A DNA stretch of 64,000 bases. Source: Chondrilla cf. caribensis (taxonomy: Eukaryota > Porifera > Demospongiae > Chondrillida > Chondrillidae). Numbering within the stretch: the first letter of the stretch is position 1; each line of letters opens with the position of its first letter. The stretch is taken from the NCBI GenBank assembly GCA_964020155.1, contig OZ026568.1:3908820-3972819 (forward strand), read 5' to 3'. Shown one piece after another: positions 25,559 through 35,850 of this stretch. The notes below the pieces were generated by a model. It ran no database searches and was not told where the DNA came from. It saw only the letters and a program-made list of their open reading frames with translations. A program made the translations under genes and the position numbers.

Positions 25559-27781
25559 ATGCAGCTTCACGTCATGAAGAAGGCTGTACAATGTTTGCTT
25601 CTCTCTGCGCTGTGTGCTGTGAGTTATGCGGACTACCCCTTCCGTAATACAAGTCTTGGGTTCAAAGAAAGAGTGAAGGATCTTATTGGGCGCTTATCAT
25701 TGGAAGAAAAGATTGCGCAAATGTCGCACGGAGGAGCAGACAAGAACAGTCCAACTCCAGCGATTCAGCGACTTGGAATAGGACCGTATCAATTTGGAAC
25801 GGAATGCCTCCGTGGAGATGTGGGAGCGGGTAATGCCACTGCTTTCCCTCAAGCTTTGGGACTAGCAGCTGCTTTTGACGAAGACCTTTTATTTCGCGTT
25901 GCAGAAGCTACAAGCGTGGAAGTGAGAGCAAAGAACAATTTCTATGTGAACCATTCCGATTACAACTTCCACCATGGTTTGTCCTGCTGGTCCCCAGTTA
26001 TTAACATTGTACGTGATCCTCGGTGGGGGCGTAACCAGGAAACTTACGGGGAGGACCCTTTCATGAGTGGTAAATTGGCTCAGGCTTATGTTCGTGGTCT
26101 CCAAGGTAACAACACACGGTATTTTAGAGTGATAGCAGGATGCAAGCACTACGATGCATATGGAGGTCCGGAGAATATCCCCCTTCTGCGATTTGCCTTC
26201 AATGCAGTTGTTTCTGATGTTGACCTTCATATGACCTTCCTGCCTGCATTTCAAGCCTGCGTTGAAGCAGGATCTTTCAGCATCATGTGTTCCTATAATG
26301 CTGTCAATGGTGTTCCAGCGTGTGCCAGCAAGCTACTGCTAACAGATGTACTGCGTAACAAATGGAAATTTCAAGGATACGTTGTCAGCGATGAAGGAGC
26401 GTTGGAAGATATAGTGTATTGTCACAACTATACGACAACATTTCCCAAAGCAGCTGCTGCTGCTGTGAATGCTGGCTGCGATTTGGAGGATGCAAATTTT
26501 GAGTATAATGTGTTTTCTACCCTGGGAGATGCTGTAAATCAAGGTCTGGTCAGTGAGGATACCATTGACAAGTCAGTGTACAGGCTGTTTATGTCCAGAA
26601 TGAGGCTCGGAGAGTTCGACCCAGTGGAGATGAACCCTTACAAGGAGCTAGATCTGAGTCAAGTTGCTAGTAGTAAACATCGTCAGTTGTCTCTTGAAGC
26701 GGCTATGAAGAGCTTTGTCTTATTGAAGAATGAAAATCAGCTTCTCCCTTTAAAGAGAGGAGGCACGAAACTTGCCGTGATTGGCCCTTTCTCCAACCGC
26801 CCCGATCTTCTTCACGGTGACTATCCTCCAGATGTCCTGTTCACCATAACGCCGTATGTCGGGATTCGTGATGCTCAGGATGCAGACATCATCATGGAAG
26901 AGGGATGTGTTGGACCGCAATGTCCAGCCCTCAACAAGGAGGCTATTGATAAAACTGTACATTTGTCTGACATTGTTCTCCTCTGTATGGGTCTCTCGCA
27001 AGAGATTGAAAGTGAGGGAAGGGATCGTCCCGATATCTCTCTCCCTGGTCTCCAGTTGGAGCTAATGCAACACGTTGTCAGGTTAGGTAAACCTGTCATT
27101 CTGATCCTCTTTGCAGCTGGACCTGTTGATGTGTCTTGGGCCAAGGACAACATACCCGCCATACTGCTTGCTTTCTATCCTTCACAATCAACCGGTACCG
27201 CACTGGCCAATGTACTATTTGGAGATTTCAACCCCGGTGGGCGACTCCCAGTAACATGGCCACTAACATTGAAGGGTTTCCCCCCCATTACGGACTACTC
27301 AATGAGAGAAAGAACATACAGATACCAAAAAGATGTGTCATCTCTGTATCCTTTTGGCTATGGTCTATCTTACACTACCTTTGTTTACAGTGGGTTGAAT
27401 GTGACTCCAAGTGTGATCAAACCTTGTCAGAACATTTCCATTAATGTGACAGTCACCAATAATGGAACTCGTGATGGTGATGAAGTGGTCCAGGTGTACA
27501 TGATGAGGAATGACACAACCTATCCCTACCCAAGGAATTGGCTGGTTGGATTCAGTCGATACACGCTCAAGAAAGGATCTTCTGTCATGGCTGCTTTCAC
27601 TATTGTCCCAAGGCAAATGAGCGTGTATGATTCCAACGTGTCTACTTTAGTGTTGGAGCCAGGGGTGTTCCTGGTGTATGTTGGTGGACAACAGCCAGGA
27701 CAGAGTACAGCAGCACCATCTAATGTACTTCAAGGTTCCTTCACACTGTCTGGAGTAGCTACCAAGCTTTCTTCATGCTGA
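25559..27781 (+). CDS. secreted/lysosomal GH3 beta-xylosidase-like glycosidase, intronless
   Basis: Single exon of 740 aa from ATG 25559, or 735 aa from the in-frame ATG at 25574. Both leave a hydrophobic signal peptide (LLLSALCAVSYA). Glycoside hydrolase family 3 architecture: N-terminal barrel with WSPVINIVRDPRWGRNQETY and AGCKHYDAYGG, and the nucleophile motif VVSDEGAL (Asp near residue 273 from the second ATG). The second domain (FVLLKNENQLLPL) and a C-terminal fibronectin-III-like domain (YPFGYGLSYTTF, then VTVTNNGTRDGDEVVQVY) follow. The spacing resembles plant/fungal beta-D-xylosidases. Many N-glycosylation sequons. Substrate unknown. Polyadenylation signal AATAAA at 27962-27967. Absence of introns contrasts with most neighbours and could reflect retrocopy or ancient transfer. 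Confidence 0.93.
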   Translation: MQLHVMKKAVQCLLLSALCAVSYADYPFRNTSLGFKERVKDLIGRLSLEEKIAQMSHGGADKNSPTPAIQRLGIGPYQFGTECLRGDVGAGNATAFPQALGLAAAFDEDLLFRVAEATSVEVRAKNNFYVNHSDYNFHHGLSCWSPVINIVRDPRWGRNQETYGEDPFMSGKLAQAYVRGLQGNNTRYFRVIAGCKHYDAYGGPENIPLLRFAFNAVVSDVDLHMTFLPAFQACVEAGSFSIMCSYNAVNGVPACASKLLLTDVLRNKWKFQGYVVSDEGALEDIVYCHNYTTTFPKAAAAAVNAGCDLEDANFEYNVFSTLGDAVNQGLVSEDTIDKSVYRLFMSRMRLGEFDPVEMNPYKELDLSQVASSKHRQLSLEAAMKSFVLLKNENQLLPLKRGGTKLAVIGPFSNRPDLLHGDYPPDVLFTITPYVGIRDAQDADIIMEEGCVGPQCPALNKEAIDKTVHLSDIVLLCMGLSQEIESEGRDRPDISLPGLQLELMQHVVRLGKPVILILFAAGPVDVSWAKDNIPAILLAFYPSQSTGTALANVLFGDFNPGGRLPVTWPLTLKGFPPITDYSMRERTYRYQKDVSSLYPFGYGLSYTTFVYSGLNVTPSVIKPCQNISINVTVTNNGTRDGDEVVQVYMMRNDTTYPYPRNWLVGFSRYTLKKGSSVMAAFTIVPRQMSVYDSNVSTLVLEPGVFLVYVGGQQPGQSTAAPSNVLQGSFTLSGVATKLSSC

Positions 27782-27976
27782 AGATAGGCTCACAAGCGAA
27801 TGCATCTCTCACAATCGTATGTATACACTGTACTTGTAGCTGTGGTGTACGTGTATATTACAATACATGTATTTGTGTGTCTTGATTCTCAATTTTGGAA
27901 CATTAATGTTGCTTAATTTATCAATATTGTTTATATAGTATGTTTTCTTGTTATGAATGTCAATAAAATGAATATA

Positions 27977-28013
<37 letters not shown>

Positions 28014-28165
28014 TGTGTTCCATCCACTAACAGTTACGTACATGTGATGTTTTAATATTAGGGTATGTGAAAATGGGCTGATTATAGTCGAAATAGTATT
28101 TATACCTCTAATAACATGTAATAAATCAATATTAATTTCAACATTGTGTTACAGTCGACGCCACG
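27782..28165. other. intergenic: GH3 3' UTR, (AT)n, IDH3 upstream region
   Basis: AATAAA at 27962, an (AT)n run at about 27978-28008, then the IDH3 promoter region. No further gene seen. Confidence 0.6.
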
Positions 28166-30001
28166 ATGAACAGAGTGTGGTCTTTGGCGAGTATTTCTTT
28201 GAAGGGAGTTAAGGTAGAGATAGAATGGACACATTCACTGTCACAATCGGCCGTTGCATTCTTCGTGCGTGTGTGCCTTCAATAGGGATTTGCCTGTAGC
28301 TCTGAGAGAGCCCTGCTTACAAGAACAGTTGCTACTTCTTTGAACGTAAGTACCAAACAAAAACTCTCCAATTATTCCGTGTATGTTATAAGTACAGATT
28401 CACACTAGCACTGTAAGAATAACTAACGTTAAGTGTAGTGTATTATAAAGAATATCTATAATATTATTATATTTTAGTTATTTTTTTAATTCGACACATC
28501 CTATTCAGCACAAGTGGTCCAATGTGTTTGTGAAATATTTATGAGGACAGTTTACGTATGTGTTAAGTGGAAATCTTGATACTCAACAGTTCATTACAAG
28601 TATACATGCACCATACATACGTGATTTTCAGATCTCACAAAAATCTAATTTGTTTAATTTCCTCTATTGTAAAAAGTGATCAAAACTGGTCAATCAATTT
28701 CATTCCCATTCCAATTTCACTTGTAAACAGGAACCGAAATCAATGTCAAAGTACGGTGGTCGACACGTAGTGACCCTGATACCAGGTGACGGAGTGGGGC
28801 CGGAACTAGCTGTGTGTGTCAAGGAAGTATTCAGGTAGTGATGTCCACAGCATCTATTGTAGTGTGTCTGCAAGCAAATGTCGTACCTCCTAAACACAGC
28901 AGTACATGCATCAGTACAGTATATAAGTACATTGAATCACCTACTGCTACAATTTGTGCGTGAGTGCATGCGTACATGCATGTGTAGGTGTACGTACATG
29001 CATATGTGTGTACGTGCGCGTGTGCCCATATGCATGTGTGCACATGTGTTGAATCAAGTTACATGTATTTGTACATATGTATGCCTAGACATGCGAACGT
29101 ACCTGTTGACTTTGAAGAAATCAGTATAAGGTAAAACTACATATTCCTGCTGATTTGTGTATTGTTGACCATTTTATTGCCTTTTTGTGTTTGTACCCGA
29201 TTCTCTTCTAGTGGTACTTTGTCACACCAAGACTGTTTGAATGAAGCCGTTGTCTCCATTCAGCGGAATGGAGTTGGGTTGTGTGGTGAGCCCCCCTCTC
29301 TCTCTCTAATTCATCTTGACATGAATCATGATGCACACATGACTATATGATTATGAATTGCCTATGCATCTCTCTGCAATGCTACCAAAAGGAACCCTCA
29401 GAACACCAATTGGAAATATCGCCCAAAGATCCCTGAATGTTCAAATGAGGTGCGCTTTTCATGTAGCCAGTTCATGCAAAAGTACACTTAACATTCGTAC
29501 TTATGTATATACGTATGTACGTGTATGTTTTACTGGTACATGTGAGTGTATCTTTGTGTCTGTATGTGAACTCCCACCACCATACCTGTATCGAGGTTCA
29601 TGGACTACAGTATTACCTCCCAATTGGTACCATGGGCGAAACCAGTCAAACTGGTCTCAATTTCAGATTTTGAAAGCATATGGAGGAATACTGAACAGGA
29701 ATTCCTGTGACCAGGAAATAGTGTCCTATTATTGAGGTGGTGTCTTTACTGAGGTGGTTTTCAAGTTGGTTCTACTGTATTTGTTCTTCTTCAGGGTCAA
29801 CTTGGACCTGTTTGCCAACGTTGTGCACTGTAGGACTCTCCCCAACATCCCCACTCGGTGAGCTCAGAACTGTTGCACTGCTCCACTCCACTGTATGGCC
29901 TAGGAGGGCATAATTGCTGACTCAATAAATCATGCAACACTTGAGTCGTATAAATAGCTGATGCTTGAATATTCCAAATTTACTCACGAACACACACGTA
30001 T

Positions 30002-30073
<72 letters not shown>

Positions 30074-31701
30074 AATTTCTGTATATAGTGAACATTGTTG
30101 TTATCCTCCATTGTCTGTTATGCGTATTGCACAGGCACAAAGATGTTGACATTGTAATCATAAGAGAAAATACCGAGGGAGAATACAGCGGATTGGAACA
30201 TGAAGTAAGATACTTTGTGACTATTGGAAGTGCTCTTCAGTATATAAGCATCACACCTTCATCCATTCACCCCTCAATCAATCAATCCATCCATCCATCC
30301 ATCCATCCATCCATCCATATGTACATACTGTACATGCATACTTATGTATGTGAATGCATCCATCCACCCACCCACCCATCCATCCATCTACCAATCCATC
30401 TCCCACTCTTTCATCCATCCACCCATCCTCCAGTATATTGAGCACTATGTACTGGTGTCCAGTGGTCACATCTGTTGTACTGTGCACTTGCTATTGTGTA
30501 TTACACCTGTAGAGTGTTTCTGGAGTTGTCGAAAGTCTAAAAATCATCACACACGAGAAGTCCCACCGTATTGCGAAGTACGCTTTCGACTATGCAGTTC
30601 GCCATGGACGGAAGAAGGTTACTGCTATTCACAAGGCCAACATTATGTGAGCTCAATCACGCTCCGTTCCAACTCAGGATCAATGAACATCCCACACTTC
30701 TTATACATTGTGTTCTCTTCTGCAATAGGAAAATCTCTGATGGGCTCTTTTTGAGGGAGTGTGGTGAAGTGGCCAAGTTGTATCCGAACATTACTTTCAA
30801 TTCTATGATCATTGACAATTGTTGCATGCAGGTGAGATGCAGTTGGTTGTGTGTTTGTGGGTGTGAGTGTATGTGGGTGTGCACATGCATGTACCTATGG
30901 TGTGACATGTGTGTGTAACTGTGTGACGTGTGTGGGTGGGTGTGTATGTGTGCCTGCATGTATCACAATGCAACTAGCTGTGAGCTGCTGGTGTCTGGTC
31001 TGTTTCAGAAATATTGTACGTATCTGAATTTTGTCATGTCCCATGTATTGTAGATGGTCTCAAATCCTCATCAGTTTGATGTTATGTTGTTGCCTAATCT
31101 GTATGGTAACATAGTCAGCAATATTGGGGCGGGGCTGGTGGGTGGAGCCGGTTTGGTTGAAGGTATGAATGTTGGGTGGGACCACATTGTCTTTGAGCAA
31201 GGAGCGAGGCATTCGTTTTCCAGTGCAGCACAGCAGAATGTGGCCAACCCAACGGGAATTCTTCTGAGTTCTGTCAGCATCTTAAGACACCTTGGGTGTG
31301 TTGAATGTGATGTAATTCTATGTACACACACACACATGCACGCACACACACACACACACATTCATACACTCATAGCCACACAATTACAATCCCCTAAAGA
31401 ACAGTACACCCTTCCCCTACTGTCTGCAACTTTTAAGTCCCATCTATAACATTATGTGCAATGTCCGTATATTATAGGATGAATGATCATGCCAGGATGA
31501 TTGAAAGTGCTATAATGAAGACATTGAAGGATGGAAAGGTTGCTCAAAAATCTGTGTCCAATTAGCAATAATTCACTATGTATAGGTTCAACTTTTTATG
31601 CTCAGACTGTTACTATGGATGTGGGCGGGACTGCCACTACATCGGACTACCTCCACACAATCATTGACAGCCTGTCCCTCAAGGAGGGAGAAGAGAAGTA
31701 G
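28166..31701 (+). CDS. IDH3B: NAD-dependent isocitrate dehydrogenase, regulatory (beta/gamma-type) subunit, mitochondrial, 13 exons
   Basis: TCA-cycle enzyme subunit. Exons: 28166-28213, 28286-28345, 28731-28834, 29089-29130, 29212-29285, 29392-29449, 29795-29857, 30135-30204, 30513-30646, 30729-30831, 31054-31295, 31478-31538, 31606-31701, giving 384 aa. The first two exons encode a basic, Ser/Leu-rich presequence. Blocks visible: [76 protein letters not shown], then [13 protein letters not shown] in place of the catalytic-subunit NVRPC marks it as regulatory. DNCCMQ and AKYAFDYA favour beta, while KYGGRH and VPVDFEE are gamma-like, so the symbol is provisional. Exon 4 is only 42 bp. Intron 7 carries (TG)n, intron 8 a (CATC)n tract. 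Confidence 0.92.
30004..30070. repeat. (TG)n microsatellite
   Basis: Pure TG run in IDH3 intron 7, about 65 bp before the exon 8 acceptor. Confidence 0.9.
30268..30430. repeat. (CATC)n tetranucleotide repeat
   Basis: Two runs of CATC separated by TATGTACATACTG-type sequence, in IDH3 intron 8. Confidence 0.85.
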
Positions 31702-31984
31702 CATCACTCTTTTAATCAACTTTCATTGATCTTACAAAATCATCTATTACTATTGTTTTTGTACAAAGGCAATTCAACTCTGTATGTATCTGCGTTATGT
31801 ATCTGGAGTACTCTTCAACAATGTGCATAATTATATTACTGTAGATTGATTAATTGACTAAAATTAATGATCAATCGTCCCAGCACTGGTATGTAGTATG
31901 TACAGATCAGCTAGCTAGGCAATCCAAGTTTGCATAAGGAGCAGACTGCATGGATGAACTTTTGAAAAATCTCTTGAAAAAATC
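31702..31984. other. IDH3 3' flank
   Basis: AT-rich unique sequence between the IDH3 stop and the first satellite copy. Nothing else seen. Confidence 0.5.
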
Positions 31985-33335
31985 TCAGCTGAATATGCCA
32001 TCCATTGTGCCAGAAGGTGCTTAATACTTTTACTTCCACGTATTCACTCCCATACATTGAAAAGGTACTGAGCACCTCCAAATGTAGCTAGGGTTAAGGG
32101 CCATGTAAAAGATGGAAATTGTTTCAAAATTGAGTTGATGTCCCCAGCTAGATCTGGTAAAAATATCAGGTTGACATGCCCCCTTTCCCATGAGCTATAC
32201 AAAATGATACTTGTTGTTTATTTTCCTATACTCTCCCATACATTGAAAACATATTAAGCACCTTCAAATGTAGCTAAAGTTACAGGTCACATATGGAGAT
32301 GAGAACTGTTTCATATGTTAGTTAATGTCCCCGGCTAGGTCTGGGGGAAATATCAAGTTGACACGCCCCTCTCCCATCAGCTATACAAAAAGGTGCTTAG
32401 TGTTCTTTTTCTCCTATACTCTCCCATACATTGAAACATATTAAGCACCTCCAAATGTAGCTAGAGTTACAGGTCACATATGGAGATGAGAATTGTTTCA
32501 TAAGTTAGTTCATGTTCTCGTCTAGGTCTGGTAGAAATATTACGTTGACACCCCCATCTCACATCAGCTATACAAAAGGTGCTTAGTGTATTTCTCTCCT
32601 ATACTCTCCCATACATTGAAAACATATTAAACACCTCCAAATGTAGCTAGAGTTACGGGTCACATATGGAGATGGGAATTGTTTCATAAGTTAGTTCATG
32701 TTCCAGGCTAGGTTTGATAAAAATATGAAGTTGACATGCATCCTCTCCCATCAAGGTGCTTAGCGTTATTTCTCTTTTTCTTTCTCATACATTGAATCAT
32801 ATTAAGCACCTCCGAAAGTAGCTAGAATTATGGGTCACATATGGAGATGGGAATTGTTTCATAAGTTAGTTCATGTTCTCATCTAGGTCTGGTAGAAATA
32901 TTACGATGACACACACCCTCTCCCATCAGCTATACAAAAGGTGCTTGACGTTTTTTTCTTTTATACTCTCCCATGCATTGAATTTAAGCACCTCCGAATG
33001 TAGCTAGAGTTATGGGTCACATATGGAGATGGGAATTGTTTCATAAGTTAGTTCATGTCCCAGGCCAGGTCTGGTAGAAATATTAAGTTGACACGCCCCC
33101 TCTCCCATCAGCTATACAAAAAGGTGCTTAGCGTTTTTTTCATATATTCTCCCATACATTGAAAGCATATTAAGCACCTCCGAATATAGGTAGAGTTATG
33201 GGTCACATATGGACACGGGAATTGTTTCATAAGTTAGTTCATGTCCTAGGCCAGGTCTGATAAAAATATTAAGTTGACACGCCCCCTCTCCCATCAGCTA
33301 TACAAAAAGGTGCTGAGCATTATTTCTCCTACGTA
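31985..33335 (+). repeat. satellite A block, forward orientation, ~7 units
   Basis: Tandem units of about 180-190 bp. Each contains ACATTGAAAACATATTAAGC, ACCTCCAAATGTAGCTAG, GGTCACATATGGAGATG, TTGACACGCCCC and AAAAGGTGCTTAG. Divergence between units is moderate. Unit ends carry AGGTGCTTA and TAAGCACCT in inverted orientation. Confidence 0.9.
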
Positions 33336-34317
33336 CGTACACATAGAAGAGGCCGCGGTGACAAGCAATAAATTAGACATTATTTGCTTGTCACCACGAG
33401 GCCTATAGCACAATCAGGACGGTGTGTATGCATCCGAAATTGTGTTGGTGAGTTTGGCACAGACACTGGGCAGCCCTTGGTGATAAGCATTGGGATTTTA
33501 AATCACCTGAGTGATCACCACAAGGCGTATTACTCTTACATTGAAATGTACATACAAATGTATAATGATATGTGCCATATGGACACCTTGGAGAAATTTT
33601 GATTGGCAACAAAACTTATCTTTGTTGTTATCAGAAGGACCATAGTAGTTCCAGGAATGTGTCCATGGATTCGTATTAGAGCTATGATGCAATACGTACA
33701 CACAGGAGAGGCTGTGGTGACAAGCACAAAAATTGACATTTTTTGACTTGTCACCACGAGGCCTGTAGCTCACTCAGGACGGTTTGTATGCATCCGAAAT
33801 TGAGTTGGTGAGTTTAGCACGGACACTGGGCAGCCCATGGTGACAAGCAGTGGGATGTCAAATCACCTGAGTGTGATCACCACAAGGCGTATTACACTTA
33901 TATTGAAATGTACATACAAATGTATAATGCTATGGGCCATATGGACACCTTGGAGAAATTTTGATTGGCAACAAAACCTATCTTTTTTGTTATCGGAAGG
34001 ACCGTATTAATTCCAGGAATGTGTCCATGGATTCGTATTAGAGCTATGATGCAATACTTACACACAGGAGAGGCTGTGGTGACAAGCACAAAAATTGACA
34101 TTTTTTGGCTTGTCACCACGAGGCCTATAGCTCACTCAGGACAGTTTGTATGCATCCGAAATTGTATTGGTGAGTTTGGCAGGGACACTGGGCAGCTCTT
34201 GGTGACTACCAACAGAATGTGAACTTACCTGATGATCTCCACAAGGCGTATTATACTTATATTGAAATGTACATGCAATACGTAGGAGAGGCCGCAGTGA
34301 CAAGCAAAAAAATTTTT
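33336..34317 (+). repeat. satellite C block, forward orientation, ~2.7 units
   Basis: Units of about 360 bp. Each contains the hairpin GTGGTGACAAGC...GCTTGTCACCAC around an A/T-rich loop, plus a second inverted pair (CCCTTGGTGACAAGC / ATCACCACAAGG). Confidence 0.9.
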
Positions 34318-35850
34318 GATTTAGTGGGGATGTGAACTAACTTAGGGTTAACAATTTTCATCTCAATAGGTGGCCAGTAACCCCCACTACATTGGAAGGT
34401 GCTTAATATATTTTCAATGTATGGGAGAGTATAGGAGAGAAAACGCTAAGCACCTTTTTGCATAGCTCATGGGAGAGGGGACGTGTCAACTTGATATTTT
34501 AGACAGAGATAGCTGGGGAGTTGAACTAACTTCTGAAACAATTCCCATCTCAATAGGTGGCCTGTAACCCCAGTTACATTCAGAGGTGCTTAGGATTTTT
34601 TCAATATATGGGAGAGTATACGTAGGATATAAGCACCTTTTTGCATAGCTCATGGGAGAGGGGACGTGTCAACTTTATATTTTAGACAGAGCTTCCTGGG
34701 TAGATGAACTAACTTCTGAAACAATTCCCATCTCAATAGGTGGGCTGTAACCCCAGTTACATTCGGAGGTGCTTAATCTTATTTCAATGTATGAGAGAGT
34801 ATAGGAGAGAAAACGCTAAGCACCTTTTTGCATAGCTCATGGGAGAGGGGGCGTGTCAACTTGATATTTTAGACAGAGATAGCTGGGGACGTGAACTAAC
34901 TTCTGAAACAATTCCCATCTCAATAGGTGGCCTGTAACCCCAGTTACATTCGGAGGTGCTTAATCTTATTTCAATGTATGAGAGAGTATAGGAGAGAAAA
35001 CGCTAAGCACCTTTTTGCATAGCTCATGGGAGAGGGGGCCTGTCAACTTTATATTTTTGACAGACCTAGCTGGGGACTTGAACTAACTTCTGAACAATTC
35101 CCATCTCAATAGGTGGCCTGTAACCCCAGTTACATTCGGAGGTGCTTAATCTTATTTCAATGTATGGGAGAGTATAGGAGAGAAAACGCTAAGCACCTTT
35201 TTGCATAGCTCATGGGAGAGGGGGCGTGTCAACTTTATATTTTAGACAGAGATAGCTGGGGACGTAAACTAACTTCTGAAACAATTCCCATCTCAATAGG
35301 TGGCCTGTAACCCCAGTTACATTCGGAGGTGCTTAGGATTTTTTCAATGTATGGGAGAGTATAGGATATAGGCACCTTTTCGCAAAGCTTATGGGAGAGG
35401 GGGCGTGTCAACTTTATATTTTAGACAGAGATAGCTGGGGACGTGAACTAACTTCTGAAACAATTCCCATCTCAATAGGTGGCCTGTAACCCCAGTTACA
35501 TTCGGAGGTGCTTAATGTTATTTCAATGTATGGGAGAGTATAGGAGAGAAAACGCTAAGCACCTTTTTGCATAGCTCATGGGAGAGGGGGCGCGTCAACT
35601 TTAGATTTTAGACAGAGCTTCCTGGGGACTTGGACTAACGTCTGAACAATTCCCATCTCAATAGGTGGCCTGTAACCCCAGTTACATTCGGAGGTGCTTA
35701 ATGTTATTTCAATGTATGGGAGAGTATAGGAGAGAAAATGCTAAGCACCTTTTTGCATAGCTCATGGGAGAGGGGGAGTGTCAACTTTATATTTTAGACA
35801 GAGCTTCCTGGGTAGATGAACTAACTTCTGAAACAAATTTCCCCCTAGTG
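34318..35850 (-). repeat. satellite A block, reverse orientation, ~8 units
   Basis: Reverse complement of the A units at 31985-33335, with higher identity between copies. Recurring GGCCTGTAACCCCAGTTACA, TTCGGAGGTGCTTAAT and AACGCTAAGCACCTTTTTGC. Confidence 0.9.

Noticed and set aside
28166..31701. Catalytic alpha subunit (IDH3A) identity
   Set aside because: The substrate-binding NVRPC block of the catalytic subunit is replaced by NVVHC, and DNCCMQ matches the beta subunit.
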